This document shows, in pieces, positions 1-11,345 of a DNA stretch of 64,000 nucleotides (within the stretch, counting starts at the first letter, position 1; the number at the start of each line of letters is the position of its first letter). The stretch comes from Gyromitra esculenta (lineage: Eukaryota > Ascomycota > Pezizomycetes > Pezizales > Discinaceae), in assembly GCA_038503075.1 (NCBI GenBank), contig JBCAML010000022.1, positions 1,054,001 through 1,118,000 on the forward strand, written 5' to 3'. The notes beneath the pieces were generated by a model, which was not told the origin of the DNA, searched no databases, and was given only the letters and a program-made list of their open reading frames with translations. Position numbers and translations under genes: made by a program.

Positions 1-980
1 ACACAGCAACGATTTGGTGTTCATCATATTGTGCCCACTCAAAACAATCCAACAGCAAAAAAAGCTAGGTCAGGTTACGCTAGTGAGGTGAGCTGTAAAG
101 TTGTTGCACTAGAAAAGCTTATCCGGGTCTGGAGATATAGTTAGTATCCGTTATTCCATGTAAAATGCAAGGCGACGTGAAAAGGTAGAGAAAAGGGTAA
201 GAAGGTAGTCGAGTCAGGCTCATTAAATCAGATTTTTTATGGGTGTGCTCATAGCGGGCAGAAACCCGTTCACACAGTGTGAATAATAAATGTTTCATCA
301 TTTCGACTGTGATAATTTGGGGGCAGAAGAAGAAGAAAAAGGCACGAAGCAAGAAAAAAGGTGCAAGAGGGAGAATACCATACCTTTCAGTTGGTAGATA
401 CAATCCAATAATAAAATCGATGTATCATCTGGATTGCCGGACAAGTCAGCCTAAGCCCATAAAGCCATCCATAGGCTGTTTTAATGCGATAGCCATCTCC
501 AATCGCGACCATGATCAGCTGACGCTCGAAATCAACAAGCATCCCCTCCCAGCGACCCGGTTTTGTACAGTGGGCCGCGGCTACCACCGGAGTGGTGAGA
601 AGGAACGCGGTTCTGTCCGCCCGTACGTTCAAAATTCTTCATGTGATGATCCCGCCCGTGATAGTATAAGAAAGAGTGAGATATGTACCTGAATTGAAGT
701 GTTGCTTGATGGTTAGTAAGTTGGTTTCTCGCAACAATAGAAAAGCTAGAGCGAAAGGCAGCAGGGAAGGGGTCAATCGCGAGTCAGACAAGGCTGAAAC
801 TTATAGAGACAAAATATCGACATGAATTTTTCGGAAGGAGCATAGCTTAAAAGCAATTGTCGATGTATCATCACTCAAGCGATATAGTAGACCCCATAGA
901 AACAATGCAAAGAAAAAGAAGGAAAGAAGTAAAAGATAAAACAAACCTTTGTTCTGTTTTTATTATCTTTATTTATATCT
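1..980. other. Stretch without a recognised gene
   Basis: Several short open frames overlap here on both strands, the longest being 137 codons at 279-692 (+) and 81 codons at 387-632 (-). None has a recognisable domain or a start and splice context I trust. The stretch lies downstream of the candidate microprotein at 981-1316 and may hold its 3' end. Confidence 0.5.
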
Positions 981-1316
981 TCAAACTGACCCAATTAGAA
1001 AGGACCTAGTAGTCTGAGGACAGCGACTGTTAGCATGTCGTTCAATGGAATGAAGAGAAATACGGGCATGAAGAAGAGGGAAGATAAAGTCAGGCTAATT
1101 ATATAAAGTATGTTATCCTCACTGAAAAGTAGGAGTTGGATTGTTCATGAAAAAAGGATTTCATCACTCGAGTCTTCCAATGCTAAAGAAAGCAAAGCGG
1201 GGCTGGGGGGATAGAGGAGAGGAGGACGGAGCGTAAAAGAGCTAATATCTTACCATTTGATCGCCATTGAAGAAAACGTCTGCATTGAAGCCTCGTCCAC
1301 GTCGTGAAGTAGGCAT
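981..1316 (-). CDS. Candidate three-exon microprotein (51 aa)
   Basis: This is a spliced model, not a single frame. Exon 1 is 1316-1254 (starts MPTSRRGRGFNADV), exon 2 is 1182-1123 (starts HWKTRVMKSFF) and exon 3 is 1013-981 (ends LIGSV, then TGA). The first donor is gtaaga and its acceptor ctttctttag. The second intron has donor gtgagg, a gctaac branch point and acceptor gtcctcag. All joins are phase 0. A pyrimidine-rich sequence ending in gctgcag lies six bases before the ATG and could close a 5'-leader intron. I do not recognise the protein. It diverges from the paralogue starting at 1663, so the two could share a promoter. The match of splice signals could be chance; transcript reads would decide. 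Confidence 0.3.
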
Positions 1317-1662
1317 TGTTGGCCTGCAGCAGAAGAAATAATTAATGTTTGTCGTGGGAGGGCGGAGAATGCGGGAGATGGAGCGCGAATTTATGAGTGG
1401 TTGCAGAAATCAATTTTTCCCCGACGCTCTTCTTGGCATGTAACTGTGCAGGGCTGGGCCCTGTGGCTATACAGGGAACGTCAATGTGGCTGTGCATCGC
1501 CTGATCGGTGTTAGTGCCGGCATTACTGCTGCCTCCTCGGATCGAGCTTCATAAAGCCCGTCTTCCCCCCCGCGTTTAACGTCAGGTTCCCCTTTCTCTC
1601 CTCTCACCACCAGACAGCAGCATCCGCTCTGTTACAGACAAGCAAATCTACAAACCTCAATC
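1317..1662. promoter_or_regulatory. Intergenic region upstream of paralogue 1
   Basis: This 346-bp stretch separates the candidate microprotein from the first paralogue. It is pyrimidine-rich on the plus strand just before the 1663 start (cccctttctctcctctcacc), as is usual for a fungal 5' leader. No TATA box or named operator is evident. Confidence 0.4.
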
Positions 1663-2917
1663 ATGGCGGTCGGGGTCCACGTACCCCTCCGTTTCTTGCG
1701 GTATGTTCATGTTCAGGCCCCCATTGAGCCCTTTGCCACCAGATATATCATACTGACCTCATCTCTCTATCTCTAGGACAGCGCTTAAACGGGGCATCCA
1801 AATCCTCAAAGAGCGTCTTCCCGCGTCTCAACAGTCCTCAAAAATCTTATTCGAGCCAGTCTATGCACGTCTTCCCGTTTCTCACCCCCGTGGTCACATC
1901 GCGAATCGCATCAAGGTCTCGAACCGCTGGTACAGCACCTTCGTCCACGAGTTCAAAAATGCCTCTCGAGACTCTGTGTCACGTATTGCCAAGGGCCCAG
2001 TGCGCGCTGGCATAACCGCGCACACCGCGCACACTCCGTTCGCATCAGCCCTCCGTCCCAAGCTTGTTGGCGGTGCCATGTCGCGGAGCGCAGGCGGATA
2101 CTCCCTCGGCGGATCGGCTCGCTTCTTCTCCCACACTCCTGCGGCACCCGCACAGGTTCTGTCCCAAGTGTCTGCCGCGATGAGGGCGTTTGCCGTCAAT
2201 GGGAAGGGCCAGATGGACCACTACCGTCGTCATAACGGTACTAACGGCCGTATCGGAGTTCGTGCCCAGCTCGCCTCGGCACTCACCCAGGAGAACGCTC
2301 CAGGTTCCTACATCGACTTCTACCTCTCACCCATTTTCACTTGTCTCTCCCCCCTGAACTCCAAGGTTACCTCCCTTGAGAACTCTGGCTTTATCGAGAG
2401 CCTCGGTGCTGATTTTGGTGCTATGTTGGGCGGGCTTACCGCTGTTTATGCTGATATCAGGAGGCTTAGCCAGCTTGGCGACCTTCCAATCACACTTGCT
2501 GGCCCCGCCGGCGATATCCTGAGGGTTCACTTCAGGGGTTGCGACAAAGACTTTGTCGAAGGACTCTGTGACGAGTTTGACATACGACGAGGAGTTGTTC
2601 ACGAAGACGATCAATTCGCATTTAGCGTTCTCGCACCCGGCCAGTCGCATGCTAGGGCGTCTTGGCGAGATATGCTAAGCGATGAACCAGCTGAATCATC
2701 TACGTACTCGGAAGACGGGTTTGAAGATGAAGACAGCGTCCATCCAATATCAGGCTCTGAGAGCGGCGGCGGCAGTTCTTACTTCTTTGACCTGGAACCT
2801 GGAGTAGTCATTGGTACTCCGGACGCTTATGCTAGCCCTGAACAGAGCTTTGATGGACTGGAGGGCATACATAGGTTTCTGGAGGAGTGTGATGAATATC
2901 GATTGGGAAGGAATTAG
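1663..2917 (+). CDS. Fungal conserved protein, tandem paralogue 1 (392 aa)
   Basis: There are two exons: 1663-1700 and 1777-2917. The intron (1701-1776) starts gtatgt, carries a tactgac branch point and ends ctctag; it splits an Arg codon. The 13-residue first exon starts MAVGVHVPLRFLR and leads into a basic amphipathic stretch, which could be a mitochondrial presequence (inference). The core contains NRWYSTF at about residues 62-67, LVGGAMSRSAGGYSLGG at about 109-125 followed by FFSHTP, SYIDFYLSP at about 190-198, and GDILRVHFRGCDKDF at about 258-272. A Ser/acidic tail follows. Proteins of this look are, from memory, sometimes auto-annotated in fungi as casein kinase II beta 2 subunit. I see no CK2-beta zinc-binding Cys cluster, so I do not endorse that name. 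The second copy starts 1.1 kb downstream. Confidence 0.85.
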
Positions 2918-4053
2918 AGGAACTGAACTTTGGATTTTTGTGCATTAGTTATGTTTGGGTTTTGGGTTCAATTTGTTTCATGGCGGGGGAATAGCTAAGG
3001 GGTGTTTTCGATAGGAGGTTTGGGCTTTGCTTCTAGTGTGTTTTATTATTGCCTTTTTGGAGGCGTGTTGTGATATGTAGAAACCGTCACTACAGTCACT
3101 GCTGTACTGTGTTTTTGAACGTGTACTGCGTGAGTTGGATTGAACTGAATTGAATGCCTAGTTTTGGCGTGAAACGTCTGGGCTATTTGCTGTCTCAACG
3201 CGTCTCTGGCAGAGCCGTGATTGGTACGGTAAAAATAGTGATTATGGAAGTATAGGCTGGCAAGAGATGAGGCTATTTAACGCACTACCGTGTTTGCCGG
3301 GGTACGAGTGTGATCTCGCCAAAGCAAGTGAGGGGTTGCGAGCACGGAGTGGAAGCAAAGCGGAAGGAGGACGTATTGGAGTTTCCACATAGCTGATCAC
3401 TCGCCAACGAATGCCAGGGCGAGTGATAGACCGTGAACGATAACGACACGAAGGAAGGAAGGAGCCTTGCGAAACTCAAGACCCGTCGAGTATTAGATGA
3501 CGCAAGCTCCGAAGCTACTGTGCAGCGCAAGTCAGGGAAAAACGACTCCTCTGGGCACGATTCGCCGATCGCCTACATGTGCATAGCTGGTTTAGGCAGT
3601 GCCGAGTTCATCTGGCATCTAGATTCAGGGCTGTGGTCAATCATCGCCCATGGGACTTTTTGAGTTTTCCTTCGCCATTCCGGTTGGCTCCGAGCCCAGT
3701 CCTGTTCGGAGCGAATCCGAAGCTCCCCTGCCCCAGGCAGCAGCGCAGAGTTATGATCTGTCACTTTGTGCACCCAGTTGGGGGCAGCGGCTGGGAGCTG
3801 GGGATGGTGCCCAGGCATTTCCGGCCTGGGGGCCGCTGGTTGGCGGGATGGATTCGGACTGGACGGCCGGGCTGGCAGCAGGGTGCTTGTTCTGCAGAGA
3901 ACACTGGCTTCTGTGCGCCCAGGGCCGTTCGGCATACAGTTAACCTAATTTGCGAACTTAAAGGTTCGCGGTCCCACTCCAAGGGCTGCCCATCCCCCAC
4001 CGCCAAACTGGAGCCCTCGCTCTTTCGGATACAGGCAGCTGAAGCCCTCAAAT
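2918..4053. other. Spacer between the tandem paralogues
   Basis: No gene is supported here. Several overlapping short frames at 3285-4290 have unrelated sequences on both strands and look like background in GC-richer DNA. The segment holds the 3' end of paralogue 1 and the promoter of paralogue 2. A 9-bp perfect inverted repeat (TCACTCGCC at 3397-3405, GGCGAGTGA at 3418-3426) is present. Confidence 0.5.
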
Positions 4054-5558
4054 ATGGCAGTCGGAGTCCAAATCCCCCTCCGTGTCCTACGGTATGCGTA
4101 TGGCTCTCATCACATCCTCCCACCATCGAGACAACAGATACCCGCTCCCTCCCAATTATACAGTACTGAACGCGCTCTAGGGCAACGCTTAAACGCACCA
4201 CCAAGCTGCTCAAAGGGGGCATTGCCGCCCAAGAGTCTGCGCAGATAATCAAACAGTCGCACGCGCTTCTCCCCATCGCCCGCTCCAACAAGCACTATGC
4301 GAGCCGCATCAAAGTCTCCAACCGGTGGTACAGCACCTTCGTCAACGAGCTCAGAAACGTCTCGCGAGATGTCGCTCCGCAGGTTTCCAGGAGCACCAGG
4401 CAGTCCGCCATAATGTCGCGCGCTGCAGCCAATCCCTTCGTGTCTGCGCTCCGTCCCAGACTCGTTGGCGGCGCTATGCCGCGGAGCGCGGGTGGATACT
4501 CGCTTGGCGGGTCTGCCCGCCATTTTTCGCACACCCCTGCACCGGCTCAGATATTTTCCCATGTTTCGGCGCTGACGCGTGCGTTTGGTGTCAACGGTAT
4601 GCGCAAAGTGGACCGCCATCAGCGTGCCGGCACCGATTGGCTTATCGGTGTTCGTGCCCAGGTCTCGAAGCGTATGGAAAACGGCGGCACTGGCGCATAT
4701 ATCGACTTTGGCCTTTTCCCGAACCTGAGCTACGTCTCCTCGCTCGGAAACCCTGAGCTATTCCAGGGTCTCGAGGACGGCAGCGAGCACCTTGTTGCGG
4801 TCTCTGACGAGCTCAAGAAGCTTAGAATGGTTGGAGACCTCACGACTACTCGTCCTGGCGATATTCTGAGGGTCCATTTCAGTGGGTGTGACAAAGCCTT
4901 TGTCAAGCGCATCTGCGAAGAGCTTGGCGTGGAGCAAGGCATTATTCACGAGAACGAAACATTCGTGTTTCCCGGTTTGCCGAACTACGAGCCTTCTGAA
5001 TCTTCAGGCTCTTCGACGTACTCTGAATCAATATATTCTGGATCCTCAGCGGATTCTGACATGTCCTATGAACCGCCAACATACTCGCCAGCCTCAAAAT
5101 CCTCTGAAGCCGCACTGTCGCCTGCGTTTTTGGCATACCTTGAATCCTCAGAAGACGAGGAAGAACTAAATTTCGAAAGCGAGGAAGAAGAAGAAGAAAT
5201 GGAATTTTACAGCAGCGGCGATGCTGAATACGAAAGAGATATCGACACCTCCTCTGGCTCAGGAGCAATCACTGACACTCTGGATGATAGAACTTCTACG
5301 CCGAGTGTTTACAGTGATTCCTCTTCTGGCGCAGAGTCGGGAATAGCTGACGGTGCAGATATAGATGCTCGCAACCCAGAAGCTGTAATGGTCCCGGAAG
5401 TTGATTGGAGTAATAGTTACTACGCTGGCTTGAGGTCGCGAGCAGATATTCTTACTCCAAGCGGCAGCGTTTATACTGGTTTTTCTGACTTGGATGGGGC
5501 CATTGGTACTCCGGATAGCAGCACGGGGTCGCTTGAGCAAGAGCGTTTAGAAGAATAG
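4054..5558 (+). CDS. Fungal conserved protein, tandem paralogue 2 (471 aa)
   Basis: There are two exons: 4054-4091 and 4181-5558. The intron (4092-4180) starts gtatgc, has an actgaac branch point and ends gctctag. It falls after exactly 38 coding bases, as in paralogue 1, again splitting an Arg codon. The start MAVGVQIPLRVLR, RIKVSNRWYSTFV, LRPRLVGGAMPRSAGGYSL, AYIDFGLFP and GDILRVHFSGCDKAF all match paralogue 1 in order. The tail from about residue 280 to 471 is much longer than in paralogue 1 and consists of Ser/Thr/Tyr-rich and Glu/Asp runs (for example SEEEEEEMEF), so it is probably disordered. Function is unknown. Both copies keep the cores intact, so the duplication is not obviously a gene plus a pseudogene. 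Confidence 0.87.
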
Positions 5559-8500
5559 TACGTGAGTCTTGGAAATTTCTGATTCGAAGAATTGATTAGG
5601 GTTTATTTCTATTTTTTTTTCTTCAGCATACACTTCTGGTTTTTTGAATTGTTCGTTTGTTTGGGGCTGGGGTTTGACTTTACGGCGTGGGTGGGGATCA
5701 TTCTGCAGGCGCTTGAGCACGGTACAGGATGATTTCAGTTTGATTTTTTTTTTTGTAGCCTCTTTTTTTTTTTTTGAACGTTAACCCCGTGTAGGATTAT
5801 ATACAGCTGTTACTAAGGCGTTGCTGTAATTCTACAGTCTCTAGAAATGAAAAGTTTCATTATCTACTTTCGATTTTAATCTTTTAAATACTTTATGTAT
5901 CTTAATTACTACTGATCTTCGCTTGCGGTATACGTGTATGTAGAGTTTGTTATAGAGCTCGCCCCCGTAGTTGAATAGGGATCCGTAAAGGCCCAACCGC
6001 TACTAGCAAAGGATGATTACATGTAGTTACTACTGTAGTTTAGGTTCGTGAGTGCACGTGCGCTGACGTGACATAAAATGCTATTCCAACAACACGGCCA
6101 AAATCACCTGCTTATCTTATCTCCGAGGATAGCAGGATTACGGCACTCTTCTCTCCATGCTATTAAACCATAATCCATCCCATAAGGATCTCCTATCCAT
6201 TCTCCTCTGCAGAAAATATACCCACATATCCTGAAAACGAGATAAGTCATCTATTTAGTTTTGTATCCTAAGGCCGTGTTAGTTAGTAGATCTTTGATGG
6301 TCAGTCGAGCCTTGGAGCCTTTCTATTGGTCGGACTACTGTATAATACGTAGCTACAGTTTTCGCCTATATTTCGTTCTCTCAAGTCGAAATAGTACTCG
6401 CTCCCATGAGTTTTTTTTCCTAAAAATTTAACTCTAGTGTATATCGAGTGATCGATTGTGAACTCAAATACTATTCGACAATTAGGTTCTTCCTTCGAAG
6501 CCATCCCCCGATCTCCTGAATCACGGTTTGTATCTTCTGTGTTCATCGAGCGTGGGGTCGGCGGATAGAGTGTCTCGAGCCCAAGTTGAATGAGATATGG
6601 TGAATGCACGACCTGGTAGAACGTCGGAGTGTTTCTCCTTTACCTTTAGGGGTTGGCGGCTTCCACGTTATAATACTCTTCTTCTAGTCCCCTGGAGATA
6701 TAGCTGACTTTGAATTATTACTTTTTTTTACGGGTGTTCCGATAGATGCTTAATCTCGATTACCCATTGGGTAAAACTTTAATTGGTGAGTATTTGTGGG
6801 ATCGGTAAAGTTTGCATGATACGATATGAGATTTGTTAGAATTAGTTTAGTCTCCTATATCCAGACAAGTTCTTCAAGCCGCATTCTTATTTCCGAGGAA
6901 CATCTCCAGTGCTAATCTGAGTACGAACAGGTAGCGAAGTGGTCATAATCCATTGTAATCTTAAGATCCAGCACTAACAACAAGTTTGTTGTTTGCACCT
7001 CAGACCCCTTTGAATATCTTTTAACCCCTGTTGTCAGGATGCTAATAGATTACGGGACTGCGTTGCAGGATTCCTAAATATCGCTCTATCGTTGTGTATT
7101 ATTTGGACCACTTGTAAAAGTGTGTAAATAAACCGTAGGTTGGGGAATTTCCCCTAGTTTTCGGAGTTGAACTATACTCTTTTCCCACCTAGAGCAGAAT
7201 AGTCAGTGAAATTTAACCTGCAATCTTGCGAATGAGACTTCTTAGGTTTTATTAATGATATATTTATAAAGTTAAGTTGAAGATCCATTGGGACCTCCGA
7301 ACTGGTCTGGTGGGTTCGTTTCTTCTTCTTATATTAGGTTGAAATAAGACGTATCTAAATCTCTGGTAGGCCATCTGTTTCCAATACGATAGGTTCGAAT
7401 TTGTCCGTACTGTCTGCCATCCAAAACTTGATCTGCGTCCGCACACGATAAGAGGTAGAGGACTTACCTACCGCCTTAAAACCGACTCCGTTATTCTAGA
7501 ATCTTATCTTAGAATTTTAGGAGAGATGCATGATGGTGTTACTGAAGAGGATTTATTAACGTGGTAGTTTGATGGGATGTACATGTAGTTATACGGCCTT
7601 GGCGCCAAGTGGAATGAGGTATTCCATTATATTATTTCCCAAAACATCATCCCATACATATCCGCTGTACTACATGTAATATATTACCTAATGCCACTTA
7701 TGGATTTTTATCTTGTTCTATTAAATTGTTAGCTGGACTTTCGAGCTCTCGTGTATACAATCGAGTGATGGGTCGCGAAATTTTTAGTTATCGCATCTTC
7801 GTCCTCCAAGAAACCTCTAATGGCCAAAGATAGGATCGGCTGAGGGTTTTATTGCAATCCTTCTGAAAGAACAAAATACGGCGGATGCCTTGACTCATGT
7901 GACGTTGAGGAAAAGGTGGGAGGTTGGATTGGAAATTGAATGACCCAGTCACAGCACTGCTTCTTCACCTCCATAGCGAACTTATAATCTATTTTCGCCT
8001 CTACCACAGGCCTATTCTTTTTCTTAAGCTCTCAGCTCTAGTTCTCATATCCGACTTACTGCTACTATTTCTGTCACCAGTGGATGTGGGAAAAATAGAG
8101 ATCGAGAATTGATTGGTTTGCTCGCTCAGGTTCCACAGGCCCGAGTATATAGTGAACACAAGCATACTAGTACAGGGAAAACTCTTCGCCCCGGAATTCT
8201 CGTTCTCGTCCCTCAGGATCCCCTACTATGGCCTGCTTCTGATACCCGATTAGAAGGCCTTTTTCCAACGGTAGATAAACTCTGAAACCGAGTGATAACA
8301 TATGATCTTATATTATCTACCTTACACGGGCAACCGTGATGACCCAAAATTACAACTTCCTCTGACCTATAAAGTTAAAGGATCCCTAGTAGCCAGGTCG
8401 AAATCTGTTTGACCATGTTGCAGGACGAAAGAGGACATGGAGTCCGGTTTCTACATTACCAATCAGGTCAGGAGGTATTTTCAGAATTTGCTATTATGAA

Positions 8501-10459
8501 TACTTTCTGGATTTAGCTAAGAGAATTCTAGTCTTTATACTGAGGGAAAGAGAAATCAATCGGCCTCACACTCAACTGTACGTTTCATCTAGTCTTCATC
8601 GCGCTCTGGTTCATTTATTCCCTTCATAGGCTCATGTATGTGCATCTCATACCATGTGACTCTTTGGAGCGAACCTTACATAAAAGCTAGTTTGACGATT
8701 TTATAGATAGGAAATATTTGGGGCCATATCTAAATTTAAAGAGTACTAGGACACAAGGTGAATAAATAGGTATCGTGTCTTCTCCGCCAGGGCTGAGGGG
8801 GTTTCTGCTTAAGAAGCCGAGCCGAACACCGCACTACAAACTCATACTGTCAAAGGTTGTACATTTTCGGGAACCTGAAGAATAGGGTTGGAGGTGGCAT
8901 TCGGGGATGTAAATGCGAGGCTCCGAGAATAGGCCCGCTGCAGCAAACATCTAGTAGCTGCTAGGATCACCCAAAACACCATTGGCAAAATACTCGGTTC
9001 TTGCGGTAATTCTCTCACCGACAGAGATTTTTGCTGCCAAGGGATGACCTAATTCCGGAAGACCGTTCGGAACATTGCTTGAGATACCTGAATGCTGGGA
9101 GTAGAATCTCGTGTAGTACTTAGCTAAGTACATTCAGCCAAATTAAACGCCCTTTGCCCCGTCTTCTATCATACCCCGCCACTCACGGACTTCGCGAAGT
9201 CTAGGCGCAGTCGATCAGGTACTGTAAAGTACTAGGGCGTCTTCCATGCACAAGCGGGGCACCAATATAAACCACGCTACTCTGATCTCGGATGTCATGG
9301 TAATATAAGCACCTTACTTGCTGACAAACGAAACATCGCATTCAATATCTCAATTTGGAGGTCAGCCGACCACCGCATCAATTAGTAAGAATTAAGATGA
9401 ATTATAAGAAGTTAGATTAACAAGTACTGTCTGTCGGTAAAGAACCCCCATAATTGGACATTGGGCGCTTAATTCTTTTAGACGCGGACATAAAGCAAAG
9501 TACAATCGATTGGTGTGTAGCTCTGGAGAAATGAGACGTGCCGAAAAAAAGCTGCGGAATTTGCAGAAGCGGGGAGGTATAGACTTCTGGTGTGATTTTC
9601 GGCGCGGAACGGGTTAGAAACGAGGGGCTGATGAGGCGAGCCCGCTCAGTATTGCATTTGTAAGTTTTGTGGTTTTAGTCATTGCTATTGCCGACTGATG
9701 ATAACAAAGCAGGGAAAACTTAAGGTAAGGTCCCCGCTGCCAACTCGAGCATGTGCAACTGCGCAATGAGGGGGAGAGTAGTTTGATGGAATCGCTGTGG
9801 AAGTGAGATAACCAGTCTTAAGCGACGTCCGAAAGTCCCGTCCGTATCTTTAATATGGGCTCTGATATGACGTGGGACGAGACTAGCTATTTACAAGTGC
9901 TACTTATCACCAGAATCGGTGTGATGTTGTAGCGGGAACGAATCGTTTATCGTGGGGGTCATGGTATCACGATCCCTGCGTGGTCAATGGCACGGCCACT
10001 TACGGTCTCGTTGGCGGTTGACTTGCTCGATTGTCTACGGGCGCGCATAAAAGCCCGTTAACTACATGTACATGTATAGACATGGAATATAGGGCCAGGT
10101 ACATACACGTAATGTTAGCGAAAACAGTGACTGTGAAAAAAAAAAAGAAAAATAGTAGCTGGAATCCTAACCCTGCGCCCTGAGCCCTTGCGCGGCTACA
10201 CATTTGGGACCCTGTGCCCCGCAATCTGTAACAGTCTGGATGCGGGGCTTGACTCCAGAGCATTTATTTAGTTTCTTTCGTCCTTGCTTTCGAAGCCTGC
10301 CGACGTCTTTCTGCCTATGCTGAAGCGTTACACATCACTAATTTAAGCCAAACGGTCCCCCCAGTCTCATTTGATCTTTCCTTTAAATTCTCGACTTTGG
10401 TAGCGTCATTCTCCCTCCATCTTCCATTGAGGAAACAAGAAAAAAAACCAAAGAAAACA
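5559..10459. other. AT-rich gene desert, about 4.9 kb
   Basis: Only short frames (up to 102 codons) occur and none has a recognisable motif. The sequence is AT-rich with frequent stops in all frames, as in RIP-affected intergenic DNA. It contains a perfect 14-bp palindrome GACTTCGCGAAGTC at 9188-9201, several TACATGTA palindromes (6018, 7580, 7671, 10063, 10069) and several CGAGTGAT words (6445, 7762, 8289). The last 100 bp or so, pyrimidine-rich, are probably the promoter and leader of the formamidase gene. Confidence 0.6.
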
Positions 10460-11345
10460 ATGGCGTCGATTAATCAAATAATCGCCCGAGACGACGAACC
10501 ATACCTCGAATCTCCTGATCACCCTTTGCAAACTCTTGATATCCGCGTCCAGAATAATTCACCTGATGCCCCCTGGCTCATGTAAATTGACCCCCCCCCC
10601 AAATACACAGCCTTACTAATAGTTTCAATAAAGTTACATCCACGGAGGTGCCTGGCGGGACCCAAGAATTACAAAATCCTCCTCGCACCCCTTCCTCCGC
10701 CAGCAGCTTCTCTTGAATCCGTCTGTAAATACTGCAACCTTAAACCATCGGCTCTCACCGCACCCTGAGTTTCCCGCCGGAAAAAACTTTGCTGCACACC
10801 CCGATCATCTCGACGATGTAGTTTCTGCATTGTCATACCTGAAAGCATCCTACGGGTTAGCTGATAATCGATATATTCTGGTCGGTCACTGCGCAGGCGC
10901 TACTCTAGCGCTCCAGGCCCTCCCTATACTATACGATCAGTTCCTCGTTCCTTATGCAATTGTTAGCGTTGAAGGCATCTACGATCTCGTTGACCTCATA
11001 GATGAGTATCCAGAGTATACGTTCGTCCATGGTGCCTTTGGTCAAGATAAGGAGGCCTGGAAAATCGCTTCCCCTACATGGATTGGACGCGAGCGGACAG
11101 TGTACGCAGACTATAAAGGGAAGATCGTTTTGCTTCAGTCGGACGAAGATGAGTTTCTATCTTGGAGACAAACAAAAGGCTTCAAGGAGGTGCTTGATGC
11201 GAGACCTGGGAATAAGGGGTTACTTGTGAAAGCGGTAGGAAAGCATGATGATGTCATTGATGGGCAGGAGTTGTCAGATGTTGTCTTGGGGCTGACAATG
11301 GAGCTGGTACCGAAGGGGGAGGAGGCCGAAATTGCGGTAGTGTAG
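10460..11345 (+). CDS. BNA7: Kynurenine formamidase-like alpha/beta hydrolase (277 aa)
   Basis: There are two exons: 10460-10581 and 10634-11345. The 52-nt intron starts gtaaat, has a ttactaata branch point and ends aaag; it splits an Ile codon. The family hydrolyses N-formyl-kynurenine to kynurenine in tryptophan breakdown and de novo NAD synthesis, in the cytosol. The oxyanion motif HGGAW is at residues 44-48. The nucleophile elbow reads GHCAG, with Cys127 where the family normally has Ser (GHSxG). Asp211 or Asp213 (QSDEDE) and His245 (GKHDD) fit the other two triad positions, close to the yeast enzyme's Ser110, Asp211 and His243. Length matches the family (yeast about 261 aa). The start at 10460 is chosen because the upstream in-frame residues are low-complexity leader. 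Cys at the nucleophile makes activity uncertain. Confidence 0.85.

Noticed and set aside
3573..4291. Overlapping frames of 120-196 codons on both strands
   Set aside because: They overlap each other and the promoter and first exon of paralogue 2, with no motif.
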